Part shown: positions 1 to 10,137 of the stretch, piece by piece
How the letters are laid out: every line of letters begins with the position of its first letter
Position numbering within the stretch: the stretch's first letter is position 1
Source: an uncultured Gemmatimonadota bacterium
GTDB taxonomy: Bacteria; Gemmatimonadota; Gemmatimonadetes; Gemmatimonadales; GWC2-71-9
NCBI GenBank assembly: GCA_946479805.1
Contig: CAMLHP010000011.1
Location: 1-29,242 of the forward strand
Length of the DNA: 29,242 nucleotides
Direction: 5' to 3'
The notes under the pieces: model-generated
Seen by the model: only the letters and a program-made list of their open reading frames with translations
Database searches by the model: none
What the model was told of the DNA's origin: nothing
Made by a program: the position numbers and the translations under genes

Positions 1-110
1 TCAGCATCGACAACGACAACGCGTCGGGACGGCTCACCGAGCTGCCCACCCGCGATGCCATCCCCGTGAACGCGCAGGAGCAGCTCATTGTCGAGCTGTA
101 TTCGAAGTGA
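1..110 (+). CDS. rpsD: 30S ribosomal protein S4, 3' end (partial)
   Basis: Only the last 35 or so codons are inside the window; the gene begins upstream. The frame entered at base 3 reads through to a TGA at 108-110 and ends in EQLIVELYSK, the characteristic C-terminal tail of ribosomal protein S4. S4 binds 16S rRNA early in small-subunit assembly and in many bacteria regulates its own operon. It lies directly before rpoA, the usual order in alpha-operon-type clusters (rpsD-rpoA-rplQ), and its stop overlaps a possible GTG start of rpoA. Identification from the short tail plus gene order is strong; nothing can be said about the N-terminal RNA-binding part. Confidence 0.9.
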   Translation, partial: SIDNDNASGRLTELPTRDAIPVNAQEQLIVELYSK

Positions 111-112
111 TC

Positions 113-1177
113 ATGAGCATTGACCTGACTGGACTGGTCCGGCCGCACACGGTCGAGATGACCAAGCGCGAGGACAACCCCAACGTGGCGGAGTTCCGCC
201 TGCAGCCCCTCGAGCGCGGCTTCGGCCATACGCTCGGCAACGCGCTGCGCCGGATGCTCCTCTCCTCGCTCCGCGGCACCGCGGTGTGGGGCTTCCGCAT
301 GGACGGCGTGGTGCACGAGCACTCCACCGTCCAGGGAGTCCTCGAGGACGTCCACCAGATCGTCCAGCGGCTCAAGGCGCTGACGCTGGTCCTGGCCGAG
401 GAAGTGGACGAGGTAGTCCTCCACATCAAGCGCGAGGGCGCCGGCCCGGTGTACGCCCGGGACATCCAGGAGCACGGCTCGGTCCGGGTGGTGAATCCGG
501 ATCACCTGCTGTTCACGCTCCAGGACGACCGCGACGTCAACATGGAGCTCCACGTCAACAAGGGCAGGGGTTACGTCGAGTCGCAGTTCCACCCGACTGA
601 CCGTTCGCTGCCGGTGGACCTGATCCGCATCGACGCCATCTACAATCCGGTTCGGCGGGCCAACTTCGCCGTGGCCGAGACCCGCGTGGGCCAGCGCACC
701 GACTACGACCGGCTTACCGTGTCGGTCGAAACCAACGGGACTATTTCGCCCGAGGACGCCGTGGCATACGCCGCCGCCCTCGCTCAGGAGCACTTCCGGC
801 ACTTCGTCGAGTTCGGCAAGGTGCCCGAGGGCCGCGAGGAGCCCGTCGTGGTGGCTGGCGCACCCACCGAGGGGAGCCTCTCGTCGCGACTGGCCACGCC
901 CATCGACGACCTGGGCCTTTCGGTCCGCTCGCTCAATTCGCTCAAGAACTCGGGCGTGCGCACCCTGCGCGACCTGGTCGAGTACTCCGTGGATGACCTG
1001 CTCAAGGTCAAGAACGTGGGCGACAAGGCGGTGGACGAGATCGCCACCCTGCTGCGCCGCGAGCAGCTCAACTTCGGCATGGGCTTCGAAGAGTCCGACA
1101 GCGGGGACCTGCGCGTCACCAATGAAGGCCGCTCGCCCGATGACGTGATGAATGCCAGTGCGGGGGAGGCGTCGTAA
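113..1177 (+). CDS. rpoA: DNA-directed RNA polymerase subunit alpha
   Basis: This is the alpha subunit that nucleates RNA polymerase assembly. About 354 residues, slightly longer than the usual 310-340. The N-terminal dimerisation domain fills roughly residues 1-235 and includes the alpha signature FGHTLGNALRRMLLSS. After a short linker, the C-terminal helix-hairpin-helix domain (about 270-325) contains SLNSLKNSGVRTLRDL and KNVGDKAVDEI, the region that contacts UP elements and activators. A short acidic and polar tail follows. I start at ATG 113; an in-frame GTG at 107 overlaps the rpsD stop and would add two residues. No strong ribosome binding site decides between them, so coupling to rpsD translation is likely. 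Confidence 0.97.
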   Translation: MSIDLTGLVRPHTVEMTKREDNPNVAEFRLQPLERGFGHTLGNALRRMLLSSLRGTAVWGFRMDGVVHEHSTVQGVLEDVHQIVQRLKALTLVLAEEVDEVVLHIKREGAGPVYARDIQEHGSVRVVNPDHLLFTLQDDRDVNMELHVNKGRGYVESQFHPTDRSLPVDLIRIDAIYNPVRRANFAVAETRVGQRTDYDRLTVSVETNGTISPEDAVAYAAALAQEHFRHFVEFGKVPEGREEPVVVAGAPTEGSLSSRLATPIDDLGLSVRSLNSLKNSGVRTLRDLVEYSVDDLLKVKNVGDKAVDEIATLLRREQLNFGMGFEESDSGDLRVTNEGRSPDDVMNASAGEAS

Positions 1178-1534
1178 ATGCGGCACCGTTCCAAGGGACG
1201 CCAGCTGTCGCGCACCTCGACTCACCGGCGCGCGCTGCTCAACAACATGGCCACCAGCCTGTTCGCCCATGGGCGCGTGGTGACCACCGAGGCCAAGGCC
1301 AAGGAGCTCCGGCCCTTCGCCGAGAAGCTGATCACCCTGGCCCGCCGGGGTGACCTCCACGCCATGCGGCTGGTCGAGCGCAACATCAAGGATCGCGCTG
1401 TGCGGGAGCGGCTGTTCAAGGACATCGGGCCCCGCTTCGCCTCGCGTCCCGGCGGCTACACCCGCATCCTCAAGTTGGGTCACCGCCCTGGCGATGGCGC
1501 AGATGTGGCTCGGATCGAGCTGCTTGATGCCTGA
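1178..1534 (+). CDS. rplQ: 50S ribosomal protein L17
   Basis: L17 is a large-subunit protein near the peptide exit tunnel. The 118-residue product matches the family length of about 115-130. It starts with MRHRSKGRQLSR, followed by THRRALLNNMATSLF and the conserved GGYTRILKLGHRPGDGADVA near the C-terminus. The ATG abuts the rpoA TAA stop (1175-1177), with a GGGGAGG ribosome binding site around 1162-1168, so it is co-transcribed with rpoA. A strong intrinsic terminator 45 bp downstream ends the operon. No anomalies seen. Confidence 0.97.
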   Translation: MRHRSKGRQLSRTSTHRRALLNNMATSLFAHGRVVTTEAKAKELRPFAEKLITLARRGDLHAMRLVERNIKDRAVRERLFKDIGPRFASRPGGYTRILKLGHRPGDGADVARIELLDA

Positions 1535-1578
1535 GCCGGCCGCGTCGGCCGGCGCGAGGCCGTGGCTGGATGTGCGAA

Positions 1579-1605
1579 AGGGGACCCGGCTGGGTCCCCT
1601 TTTTT
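1579..1605 (+). terminator. Rho-independent terminator of rpsD-rpoA-rplQ, probably bidirectional
   Basis: An 8-bp perfect GC-rich stem pairs GGGGACCC (1580-1587) with GGGTCCCC (1592-1599) around a 4-nt GGCT loop. Six Ts follow (1600-1605), and flanking A:T pairs can extend the stem. It lies between the convergent rplQ (+) and rpmB (-) genes. Read on the minus strand the same hairpin is followed by a shorter T run (TTT), so it may also stop rpmB transcripts, less efficiently. Confidence 0.93.
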
Positions 1606-1646
1606 GTGGCCGCCTGGATTCAGGGCGCGGTGCTACGTCGCCATGG

Positions 1647-1838
1647 TCAGCCGGCCTTGACCACCTTGCCGCTCTTGATGCAGCGAGTGCACACGCGAAT
1701 GCGCCTGGGCGCGCCCTCGACCATCACCCGGACCGTCTGGAGATTGGGATACCAGCGGCGGTTGGTGCGGTTGTTGGCGTGGCTCACGTTGTGACCGGTG
1801 GCCGGCCCCTTGGCGCACACGGAACAGACCCGTGCCAT
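1647..1838 (-). CDS. rpmB: 50S ribosomal protein L28
   Basis: A 63-residue ribosomal protein of the large subunit, and the only minus-strand gene in the window. The sequence opens [20 protein letters not shown], includes [13 protein letters not shown], and ends with [14 protein letters not shown], typical of L28. Four cysteines (C5, C8, C50, C53) form two CxxC pairs, the zinc-binding C+ paralog form; many bacteria also keep a C- copy used under zinc starvation. I chose ATG 1838, preceded by GGGTGG five bases upstream; an in-frame GTG at 1847 would add three residues. It converges on rplQ and shares the terminator at 1579-1605. Divergent gmd starts 118 bp away. Confidence 0.96.
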   Translation of the reverse strand: MARVCSVCAKGPATGHNVSHANNRTNRRWYPNLQTVRVMVEGAPRRIRVCTRCIKSGKVVKAG

Positions 1839-1944
1839 AGATTCCACCCGAATGTAGCGGTTTTTCGTTGCCGGCCGTCATTGGGATGACGTTGCCGCGA
1901 AGCCATCAAGTGTAATCAACTCGATACCCTGACGCAACTTCTGA

Positions 1945-2922
<978 letters not shown>

Positions 2923-2925
2923 GCC

Positions 2926-3858
2926 ATGCGAATCCTCGTGACCGGTGCGGACGGTTTTGTGGGGGGCTACTTGCTCCCCCGGCTCGCCGCCGCTGGCCAC
3001 GAAGTGATCGCCGCCGCGCGTCCCCGCTCTGAAGGGCACCGCGCCGAGGCCGCCGCATGGGTCGCGCTCGAGCTGGACGATCCCGGCTCGGCCGCATCCG
3101 CCCTGGCCAGCCCGGTTGATGCAATCGTCCACCTGGCCGCGGTGGCGTCGAACTCCGAGGCCCGACGGGACCCGGGACTGGCATGGAACATCAACGCAGC
3201 CGGCACCGCACGGCTCGCCGCGGCCGCCGCTGACCTCAGGAGCCAGGGCAATTCGGATCCTCTCTTTCTGCTGGTGTCCACGGGCGAGGTGTACGGAGCC
3301 GGTCCGCCGATACCGCGAAGCGAGGACGACCAGCCACGCCCCCGGTCGCCCTACGCGGCGAGCAAGCTGGGGGCGGAGTTCGCGGTCCGCGAGACCGCGT
3401 GCCGCACTGGCCTCAGGGTCATCATTGCCCGGCCATTCACCCACACCGGCCCGGCCCAGTCGGCCACCTATGTTGTGCCGGCGCTTGCCCGACGGTTGCT
3501 GGAAGCCAGGGCTCGGGGCGAGAGCGCCGTGCGAACCGGCAACCTCGAGCCAGTGCGCGACATACTGGATGTGCGCGACGTGGTTGACGCCTATCTTCTG
3601 CTGCTGGAACGGGGACAACCGGGCAATACCTACAACATCGCCCGGGGTGAAGGGGTAGCGCTCAGTGACCTGTTCCAGAGACTGGCCAAATTGGTGGGGA
3701 TCGATGCCCGGCCCGATCCTGATCCGGCCCTGAAAAGGGCCGCTGACCTGCCCTGGCTGGTGGGCGACCCGGGCCGGCTGCTGGATGCCACCGGGTGGCG
3801 TCCGGCCTTCACCCTCGACCAGACCCTCAAAGACGTGGTTGATGCCCAAGCGCACTGA
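2926..3858 (+). CDS. rmd: GDP-6-deoxy-D-mannose reductase (NAD-dependent epimerase/dehydratase family)
   Basis: A 310-residue short-chain dehydrogenase with the nucleotide-binding [10 protein letters not shown] at residues 7-16, S118/T119 and Y143xxxK147 at the active site. The segments [29 protein letters not shown] and [16 protein letters not shown] match the Rmd branch, which reduces the 4-keto group of the Gmd product to give GDP-D-rhamnose. A fucose synthase (Fcl) is less likely because Rmd-type motifs and the immediate gmd neighbour agree; a GDP-talose-forming reductase cannot be excluded from sequence alone. The end overlaps the carB start by 17 bp. Confidence 0.82.
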   Translation: MRILVTGADGFVGGYLLPRLAAAGHEVIAAARPRSEGHRAEAAAWVALELDDPGSAASALASPVDAIVHLAAVASNSEARRDPGLAWNINAAGTARLAAAAADLRSQGNSDPLFLLVSTGEVYGAGPPIPRSEDDQPRPRSPYAASKLGAEFAVRETACRTGLRVIIARPFTHTGPAQSATYVVPALARRLLEARARGESAVRTGNLEPVRDILDVRDVVDAYLLLLERGQPGNTYNIARGEGVALSDLFQRLAKLVGIDARPDPDPALKRAADLPWLVGDPGRLLDATGWRPAFTLDQTLKDVVDAQAH

Positions 3859-6800
3859 CATCAAGTCCATCCTGCTGATCGGTTCCGGCCCCATCGTCAT
3901 CGGGCAGGGCGCCGAGTTCGACTACTCCGGCACCCAGGCGGTGCGTGCCCTCCGTGAGGAGGGCTATCGCGTGGTGCTGGTCAACTCGAACCCGGCCACC
4001 ATCATGACCGACCCCGAGCTGGCCGACCGGACCTACATCGAACCGGTGACGCCGGAATGGGTGGCCAAGGTCATCGAGCGTGAGCGGCCAGACGCGCTGC
4101 TTCCCACCATGGGTGGGCAGACAGCGCTCAACTGCGCAATGGAGCTTCACCGCAATGGTACGCTGGAGAAGTACGGGGTCGAGCTGATCGGTGCCAATGA
4201 GCGCGCCATCCGGATCGGCGAGGATCGCGAGGAGTTTGCCGCCGCCATGCGGCGGATAGGTCTCGCCACTCCCGAAGGGCGCACCGTGTCCACCCTCGAG
4301 CACGCGATGGAGGCTGTGGCCCAGACCGGTTACCCCGCGATCATCCGGCCCTCCTTCACGCTGGGTGGCACCGGCGGCGGCATTGCATGGAACCGCGACG
4401 AGTTCGAGGCCATGGTGCGCCGGGGACTCGACCTTTCGCCGGTGGGCTCGGTTCTGGTGGAGCGGAGCATCATCGGATGGAAGGAGTACGAGCTCGAGGT
4501 GATGCGGGACGGCCGGGACAACGTCGTAATCGTCTGCTCCATCGAGAACTTCGACCCGATGGGCGTCCACACCGGAGACTCGATAACCGTGGCGCCGGCC
4601 ATGACGCTGTCGGACCGGGAATACCAGCAGATGCGTGACTCTGCCATCGCCATCATCCGCGAGGTGGGCGTGGCCGCAGGAGGCTGCAACATCCAGTTCG
4701 CGGTCAATCCTGCCAACGGCGAGCAGCTGGTCATCGAGATGAACCCGAGGGTGTCGCGCAGCAGCGCGCTCGCTTCCAAGGCCACCGGATTCCCCATAGC
4801 CCGGATCGGCGCAAAGGTCGCGGTGGGCTACACCCTCGACGAACTCCCCAATGATATCACCCGCACCACGCCGGCCTCGTTCGAGCCGGTGCTGGACTAC
4901 GTAGTCGTCAAGGTGCCGCGCTTCAACTTCGAGAAGTTCCCCAAGGCCGAGCCTACCCTCACCACCCAGATGAAAGCGGTGGGCGAGGTGATGGCCATTG
5001 GCCGCACCTTCAAGGAAGCCTTCCAGAAGGCGCTTCGCGGACTGGAGATCGACCGGCCGGGCTGGAGTTCCGCCCAGTCGCTGCAGGATGACCGGCTGGA
5101 GGATGATTCGCGCGAGGCGGTGCTCGCCGCCATCCGCACCCCCACACCGGAACGTGTGTTCCAGCTGAAGCGCGCCATGGACCTAGATGTGCCGTTGGCG
5201 GAACTGGCCGAGCGAACCGGGATCGACCCCTGGTTCCTGGCCCAGCTTCGGGAACTGGTGGAGGCGGAGCGTGCCTGGGTGGCATGGGGACGTGAGACCT
5301 CCATGGGGGAAGGCAGGGAGGCGGCCGCAATAGTACGCCGGATGAAGCGGCTGGGCTTCTCCGACCGGCAGCTGGCCCAGCTCGGCGGCGAGAGCGAGAC
5401 GGCCATCCGGCTCCGGCGCCAGGCCCTGGGAGTCCGCCCCGCCTACAAGACGGTGGATACCTGCGCCGGCGAGTTTCCCTCCGCCACACCATACCTCTAC
5501 TCCTCCTACGACGAGGAGAATGAGGCGGCACCTGGCGGCGACAGGACCGTGATCATCCTCGGGTCGGGGCCCAACCGCATCGGCCAGGGCGTCGAGTTCG
5601 ACTACTGCTGCGTGCGAGCGGCGCTGGCACTTCGCGACCTGGGCTACCGCACGGTGATGGTGAACTCCAATCCGGAGACCGTCTCCACCGACTTCGACAT
5701 CTCCGACGTGCTCTACTTCGAGCCGCTGACCCTCGAGGACGTCCTGGAGATAGTCGAGCTGGAGCAGCCACTCGGCGTCATCGTCCAGCTGGGCGGTCAG
5801 ACTCCACTGCGGCTGGCCAAGGGGCTGGAGCAGGCAGGAGTGCGGATCCTCGGCACCTCGCCCGAGGCCATCGACGTGGCCGAGGACCGGGGCCGCTTCG
5901 AGCGGGTGGCCAACGAGCTGGGGGTCAGGCAGCCGCCCGCCGGTGTGGCGTTCTCGGTGGGCGAGGCTGTGGACGTCGCCAGTCGCGTGGGCTATCCGGT
6001 GCTGGTGCGCCCGTCGTACGTGCTGGGCGGCCGCGCGATGGAGATAGTGTACGACGAAGCCTCGCTCACGTCCTACTTTGCCCGGGCGGTGCGGGTGGCG
6101 CCCGAGCACCCCGTGCTCATCGATAGATTCCTCGAGGATGCGTTCGAGGCCGACGTGGATGCCATCTCCGACGGCACCCGCTGTGTCATCGGCGGGGTGA
6201 TGCAGCACATCGAGGACGCGGGCGTGCACTCGGGCGACTCGGCCTGCGTGCTGCCGCCCTACCTCCTGTCCGAGGCGCAAGTGGCGACAATGCGCGAGCA
6301 CACCCGCGCCTTCGCGCTCAAGCTGGGAGTGGTGGGCCTGCTGAATGTCCAGTACGCCATCAAGGGCGGCGTGGTCCATGTGCTCGAGGTCAACCCGCGC
6401 GCCTCGCGCACGGTGCCATTCGTCTCCAAGACCACCGGAGTGTCGCTCGCCAGCCTCGCGGCCGCAGTGGCCGTGGGCAAGACGCTCGACGAGCTGGGTC
6501 TCTCGGACGACGTGGTCCAGCCCTACGTGGCGGTGAAGGAGGCCGTGTTCCCCTTCAGCAAGTTCCCCGGGGTGGACCTGGTGCTGGGACCGGAGATGCG
6601 CTCCACCGGAGAGGTCATGGGCATCGCCGACTCGTTCGGGATGGCATTCGCCAAGGCCCAGGCCAGTGCCGACGGCGCACTGCCGCTTGAAGGCGCGGTG
6701 TTCATCACCGTCAATGACCACGACAAGGACAGCGTCATCCCCATCGCGCGGCGGTTCCACGGACTCGGCTTCAAGGTGTACGCCACCGAGGGGACGGCGC

Positions 6801-7117
6801 GGCACCTCCGGGTGCGGGGCGTGCCGGCCGAGCGGGTGCTCAAGGTCCACGAGGGCCGCCCCAACGCCATAGACCTGCTGCTCTCAGGCAAGATTCACCT
6901 GCTGGTAAATACCCCGCTGGGCAAACTCACCCAGCAGGATGACTACGCCATCCGCCGCGCCGCGCTGCAGCAGCGGGTGCCCTACACGACGACGCTCTCG
7001 GCGGCGTCGGCAGCGTGCGACGCGATCATAGCGCTCAAGAGTCGCGCCGGCGAGGTGCGCTCGCTGCAGGAGTGGCACGAGATGGCCCGCGAGATGAGCG
7101 AGGAGTGGGCGGGATGA
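3842..7117 (+). CDS. carB: Carbamoyl-phosphate synthase large subunit
   Basis: Makes carbamoyl phosphate from bicarbonate, ammonia (from CarA-hydrolysed glutamine) and two ATP, for pyrimidine and arginine synthesis. The 1091-residue protein has the duplicated ATP-grasp architecture: the first half begins [21 protein letters not shown] (residues about 9-29), the second begins [20 protein letters not shown] (about 574). An oligomerisation region lies between and an MGS-like allosteric domain ends the protein (about residue 945 on). Both halves keep GGQT motifs. The start is ATG 3842, agreeing with the family N-terminus MPKRTDI. It overlaps rmd by 17 bp and the next gene by ATGA, placing it inside the sugar operon. 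No carA is present in the window. Confidence 0.98.
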   Translation: MPKRTDIKSILLIGSGPIVIGQGAEFDYSGTQAVRALREEGYRVVLVNSNPATIMTDPELADRTYIEPVTPEWVAKVIERERPDALLPTMGGQTALNCAMELHRNGTLEKYGVELIGANERAIRIGEDREEFAAAMRRIGLATPEGRTVSTLEHAMEAVAQTGYPAIIRPSFTLGGTGGGIAWNRDEFEAMVRRGLDLSPVGSVLVERSIIGWKEYELEVMRDGRDNVVIVCSIENFDPMGVHTGDSITVAPAMTLSDREYQQMRDSAIAIIREVGVAAGGCNIQFAVNPANGEQLVIEMNPRVSRSSALASKATGFPIARIGAKVAVGYTLDELPNDITRTTPASFEPVLDYVVVKVPRFNFEKFPKAEPTLTTQMKAVGEVMAIGRTFKEAFQKALRGLEIDRPGWSSAQSLQDDRLEDDSREAVLAAIRTPTPERVFQLKRAMDLDVPLAELAERTGIDPWFLAQLRELVEAERAWVAWGRETSMGEGREAAAIVRRMKRLGFSDRQLAQLGGESETAIRLRRQALGVRPAYKTVDTCAGEFPSATPYLYSSYDEENEAAPGGDRTVIILGSGPNRIGQGVEFDYCCVRAALALRDLGYRTVMVNSNPETVSTDFDISDVLYFEPLTLEDVLEIVELEQPLGVIVQLGGQTPLRLAKGLEQAGVRILGTSPEAIDVAEDRGRFERVANELGVRQPPAGVAFSVGEAVDVASRVGYPVLVRPSYVLGGRAMEIVYDEASLTSYFARAVRVAPEHPVLIDRFLEDAFEADVDAISDGTRCVIGGVMQHIEDAGVHSGDSACVLPPYLLSEAQVATMREHTRAFALKLGVVGLLNVQYAIKGGVVHVLEVNPRASRTVPFVSKTTGVSLASLAAAVAVGKTLDELGLSDDVVQPYVAVKEAVFPFSKFPGVDLVLGPEMRSTGEVMGIADSFGMAFAKAQASADGALPLEGAVFITVNDHDKDSVIPIARRFHGLGFKVYATEGTARHLRVRGVPAERVLKVHEGRPNAIDLLLSGKIHLLVNTPLGKLTQQDDYAIRRAALQQRVPYTTTLSAASAACDAIIALKSRAGEVRSLQEWHEMAREMSEEWAG

Positions 7118-7689
7118 GCGCGACGAACTACTTCGCCCACGAGTCGAGCTATATCGACGACGGCGCAGAGGTCGGCGAGGGCACGAAGATTTGGCATTTC
7201 TGCCATGTGATGCCCGGCGCAAGGATCGGCACAGGCTGCTCGATAGGGCAGAACGTGGTGGTGATGGGAGGCACCCGGATCGGGAACAACGTCCGGATCC
7301 AGAACAACGTGTCGATCTACGAAGGGGTTGAGCTGGAGGACGACGTCTTCTGCGGACCGAGCTGCGTCTTCACCAACGTGATCAATCCCCGCAGCCATGT
7401 GTCGCGGAAGCACGAATACCGGCGTACCCTGGTGCGCCGCGGTGCAACCATCGGCGCCAACGCCACCGTGGTCTGCGGCGTCACGCTGGATGAGTATGCC
7501 TTCATCGGGGCGGGGGCGGTGGTCACCAGCGACGTGCCGGCCTACGCCCTGATGGTGGGAGTGCCGGCCAGGCGCGTGGGCTGGATGTGCCAGTGCGGCG
7601 AGAGGCTGCAGCTGGCCGGCGGCGAAGTGATCTGCGGGGCGTGCGGCACAAGCTATCGTGAGCGGGAGGGAAGGCTGGAGCGGGCATGA
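7114..7689 (+). CDS. wbpD: UDP-2-acetamido-3-amino-2,3-dideoxy-glucuronate N-acetyltransferase (WbpD/WlbB-like)
   Basis: A 191-residue left-handed beta-helix acetyltransferase, the same length as characterised WbpD. Hexapeptide repeats run through most of the protein (for example [50 protein letters not shown]). The N-terminus [20 protein letters not shown] and the segment IWHFCHVM are typical of this family. A C-terminal CxCG...CGACG pattern suggests a small zinc ribbon. It would acetylate the 3-amino group of UDP-GlcNAc(3NH2)A using acetyl-CoA. Its ATG overlaps the carB stop (ATGA); the other three enzymes of the pathway lie just downstream, on the far side of a palindromic element. Confidence 0.88.
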   Translation: MSATNYFAHESSYIDDGAEVGEGTKIWHFCHVMPGARIGTGCSIGQNVVVMGGTRIGNNVRIQNNVSIYEGVELEDDVFCGPSCVFTNVINPRSHVSRKHEYRRTLVRRGATIGANATVVCGVTLDEYAFIGAGAVVTSDVPAYALMVGVPARRVGWMCQCGERLQLAGGEVICGACGTSYREREGRLERA

Positions 7690-7706
7690 GTTTCGGCGCG
7701 AAAGGC

Positions 7707-7825
7707 TCATCGGCTGAAGCCGCTGCTCGGCTCTGTCGCTGAAGCGACTGGTAGACGTCGTTCTTCTTGCCGCGTCGCACCAGGCGGCGTTGGCCGCAGA
7801 GCCGAGCAGCGGCTTCAGCCGATGA
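7707..7825. repeat. 119-bp palindromic intergenic element, copy 1
   Basis: Two perfectly complementary 29-bp arms (7707-7735 and 7797-7825) flank a 61-bp centre. Within the centre are a small hairpin TCGC-TGAA-GCGA (7736-7747) and another near the right arm (GCGGC 7784-7788 with GCCGC 7793-7797), so the strand could fold into a branched structure. The element begins 17 bases after the wbpD stop. A second copy of the same length is at 19857-19975, with about 98 of 119 positions identical by hand count. It has no transposase and no T tract. It may be a REP- or MITE-like dispersed element. Confidence 0.9.
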
Positions 7826-7930
7826 AAGCGGCTATGAAAGCGCTGATCAAAGCAAAGCGACGCGGGCACTCCCGAACCACATCTTACACCCTTATCTTGC
7901 AAGGCTTTACCCACCCTTGACCGATCGACT

Positions 7931-9052
7931 TTGAACGTACCGCTGCTGGATCTCGTGGCGCAGCACCGGAGCATTGCGGATGACGTGATGCCGGCGGTCC
8001 AGGCGGTCCTGGACCGGCAGGCATTCATCATGGGTGCCGAGGTGTTCCAGCTGGAGGAGCGCATCGCCGAGCTGTCGCGCGCGGCGCATGGGGTGGCGTG
8101 CGCCAGTGGCACCGACGCGCTGCTCCTGCCGCTGAAGGCGCTGGAACTCGCTCCCGGCGACGAGGTCATCTGTCCCTCGTTCACGTTCTTCGCGACGGCC
8201 GGGGCAGTGCACAACGCCGGGGGAACTCCGGTGTTCGTGGATATCGACCCGGCTACGTACAATCTCGATCCCCAGCTGGTCGAGGCCGCCATCACGCCCC
8301 GCACCCGTGCCATCATCGCGGTGCACCTCTTTGGCCAGATGGCGCCGGTCGAGCGGCTCACCGGCCTGGCCGAGCGGCACGGCCTGGCGCTCATCGAGGA
8401 TGCGGCGCAGGCCATCGGGGCCCGGCGCAAGGTAGGCGACGGCTGGATGGTGGCGGGCTCGGTGGGCTGGGCCGGGACGCTGTCGTTCTTCCCCAGCAAG
8501 AACCTGGGTGCGTGGGGGGATGGCGGCATGATCCTCACCAGCGACGATGCCCTGGCCGAGCGGCTTCGGCGCCTCAGGCTCCATGGCGGGGCCAAGCAGT
8601 ACCACCACGAGGAAGTGGGCTTCAACAGCCGGCTGGACACCCTGCAGGCGGCAGTGCTGCTTGCCAAGCTGCCTTATCTGGCGGACTGGAGCGAGGGGCG
8701 AAGGCGGGTGGCGGCTCGCTACGATGCACTGCTGGCAGGCCTGCCCCAGGTGCGGACGCCGAAGGTGGACCCGGCCAACGAGCCGATCTTTCACCAGTAC
8801 ACCATACGGGCAGAGCGAAGGGACGACCTCCGCGAGCACCTGCGGCAGCGCGAGATCGGCTGCGCGGTTTATTACCCGGTGGGCCTCCACCTCCAGCCCT
8901 GCTTCGCGCAGCTCGGCATGGGCCGCGGCAGCCTGCCCGAGACAGAGCGCGCCATGGGCGAGGTTCTCGCGCTGCCCGTGTTTCCCGAACTTTCCGCGGC
9001 CCAGCAGGATGCCGTGGTGGACGCGGTCCGCGCGTTCTACAGCCAGCCATGA
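7931..9052 (+). CDS. wbpE: DegT/DnrJ/EryC1/StrS aminotransferase (WbpE-like, UDP-3-oxo-GlcNAcA 3-aminotransferase)
   Basis: A PLP-dependent sugar aminotransferase of 373 residues. It would transfer an amino group from glutamate to C3 of UDP-2-acetamido-3-oxo-glucuronate. Family landmarks are the N-terminus VPLLDLVAQH, ASGTDALLLPLKAL, the PLP-contacting HLFGQMAP and EDAAQAIGA, and the Schiff-base lysine K190 in FFPSKNLGAWGDGG. Start is TTG 7931: no in-frame ATG or GTG lies just upstream, and the conserved N-terminus begins immediately. No ribosome binding site is visible. The substrate is inferred from the neighbouring wbpA-, wbpB- and wbpD-like genes; sequence alone gives the family. Confidence 0.87.
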   Translation: MNVPLLDLVAQHRSIADDVMPAVQAVLDRQAFIMGAEVFQLEERIAELSRAAHGVACASGTDALLLPLKALELAPGDEVICPSFTFFATAGAVHNAGGTPVFVDIDPATYNLDPQLVEAAITPRTRAIIAVHLFGQMAPVERLTGLAERHGLALIEDAAQAIGARRKVGDGWMVAGSVGWAGTLSFFPSKNLGAWGDGGMILTSDDALAERLRRLRLHGGAKQYHHEEVGFNSRLDTLQAAVLLAKLPYLADWSEGRRRVAARYDALLAGLPQVRTPKVDPANEPIFHQYTIRAERRDDLREHLRQREIGCAVYYPVGLHLQPCFAQLGMGRGSLPETERAMGEVLALPVFPELSAAQQDAVVDAVRAFYSQP

Positions 9053-9056
9053 CTTC

Positions 9057-9064
9057 AGGAGAGG
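9057..9064 (+). promoter_or_regulatory. Ribosome binding site deciding the wbpB-like start
   Basis: AGGAGAGG lies eight bases before ATG 9073. The alternative ATG at 9049, which overlaps the wbpE stop as ATGA, has no such site. This favours 9073 as the main start. Confidence 0.6.
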
Positions 9065-9072
9065 CCTCGGGA

Positions 9073-10134
9073 ATGTTCGTCACCAAGCCGCAGATTCGCG
9101 ATCGCAAGGTGAGGTTTGCCCTGGTTGGGTGCGGGCGGATCTCGGCCAATCACATTGACGCGCTCCAGAAGCACACCGACTGGGCCGAACTTGTGGCGGT
9201 ATGCGACATCGATCCTGCTGCGCTGGACCGGGCTCGTGAGAAGACCGGCGCCCCCGGCTTCGGCTCGCTCGACAAGCTCCTCGCCGGATGTGATGCCGAC
9301 GCCATCATCCTGGCCACCCCCAGCGGGATCCACTCCGAGCAGGCGATCATCGCGGCCGCAGCCGGACGCCACGTGGTGACCGAGAAGCCGATGGCCACCC
9401 GCTGGGAGGACGGCAAGGCGATGGTCGCCGCCTGCGATCATGCCGGAGTCCAGTTGTTCGTGGTCAAGCAGAACCGGCGCAACGCGACCCTGCAACTGCT
9501 GAAGCGTGCCGTGAAGGAGCATCGCTTCGGCAGGATCTTCATGGTCAACGTGAACGTGTTCTGGAGTCGGCCCCAGTCCTACTACGAGAGCGCGCCGTGG
9601 CGGGGTACCTGGGAATTCGACGGCGGTGCCTTCATGAACCAGGCGAGCCACTACGTGGACCTTCTCGACTGGCTCATCGGACCGGTCGAAAGCGTCCAGG
9701 CTTACACCGCGACCCTCGCCCGCAACATCCAGGTGGAGGACACCGGGGTGCTGAGCGTGCGGTGGCGCACTGGTGCCCTCGGCTCCATGAACGTCACGAT
9801 GCTCACCTACCCGAAGAACTTCGAGGGCTCGCTCACCATCATTGGGGAGACCGGCACCGTGCGGGTTGGTGGGGTTGCCGTGAACCGGATCGATCACTGG
9901 GAATTTGCCGACAGGAAGCCGTGGGACGCCGAGGTCGAGTCGGCCAGTTACGAGACGACGTCGGTATATGGCTTCGGCCACGCGGCCTATTACGAGAACG
10001 TCATCCAGTCGCTCCGGGGCGAGGCGCTGCCCGAGACTGATGGGCGCGAGGGGCTGCACTCGCTCGAGATACTCATTGCCACGTACCTGTCGGCGCGCGA
10101 TGGCCGACGTGTGGCCCTTCCCCTGGAATACTGA
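9073..10134 (+). CDS. wbpB: Gfo/Idh/MocA oxidoreductase (WbpB/WlbA-like, UDP-GlcNAcA 3-dehydrogenase)
   Basis: An NAD-dependent oxidoreductase of 353 residues. The Rossmann start RFALVGCGRISANHIDAL is followed by the family motif TEKPMA, with the lysine at residue 105, and by the C-terminal Gfo/Idh domain including GGAFMNQASHYVDLLDWLIG, where the catalytic histidine region lies. In the pathway set by its neighbours it would oxidise C3 of UDP-GlcNAcA before transamination by the WbpE-like enzyme. I use ATG 9073 because of its ribosome binding site; ATG 9049 would add eight residues. wbpA follows after three bases. Confidence 0.85.
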   Translation: MFVTKPQIRDRKVRFALVGCGRISANHIDALQKHTDWAELVAVCDIDPAALDRAREKTGAPGFGSLDKLLAGCDADAIILATPSGIHSEQAIIAAAAGRHVVTEKPMATRWEDGKAMVAACDHAGVQLFVVKQNRRNATLQLLKRAVKEHRFGRIFMVNVNVFWSRPQSYYESAPWRGTWEFDGGAFMNQASHYVDLLDWLIGPVESVQAYTATLARNIQVEDTGVLSVRWRTGALGSMNVTMLTYPKNFEGSLTIIGETGTVRVGGVAVNRIDHWEFADRKPWDAEVESASYETTSVYGFGHAAYYENVIQSLRGEALPETDGREGLHSLEILIATYLSARDGRRVALPLEY

Positions 10135-10137
10135 CCC

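Noticed and set aside
5183..6850. Minus-strand open frame of 555 codons opposite carB, and a similar 603-codon one opposite secA (16659-18470)
   Set aside because: Histidine/glycine/valine-rich antisense shadows of conserved genes, with no domain signal and no ribosome binding site.
7707..7825. Palindromic element as an intrinsic terminator or tRNA-like gene
   Set aside because: No T tract follows, the arms are far longer than a terminator stem, and there is no anticodon arm or T-loop pattern.
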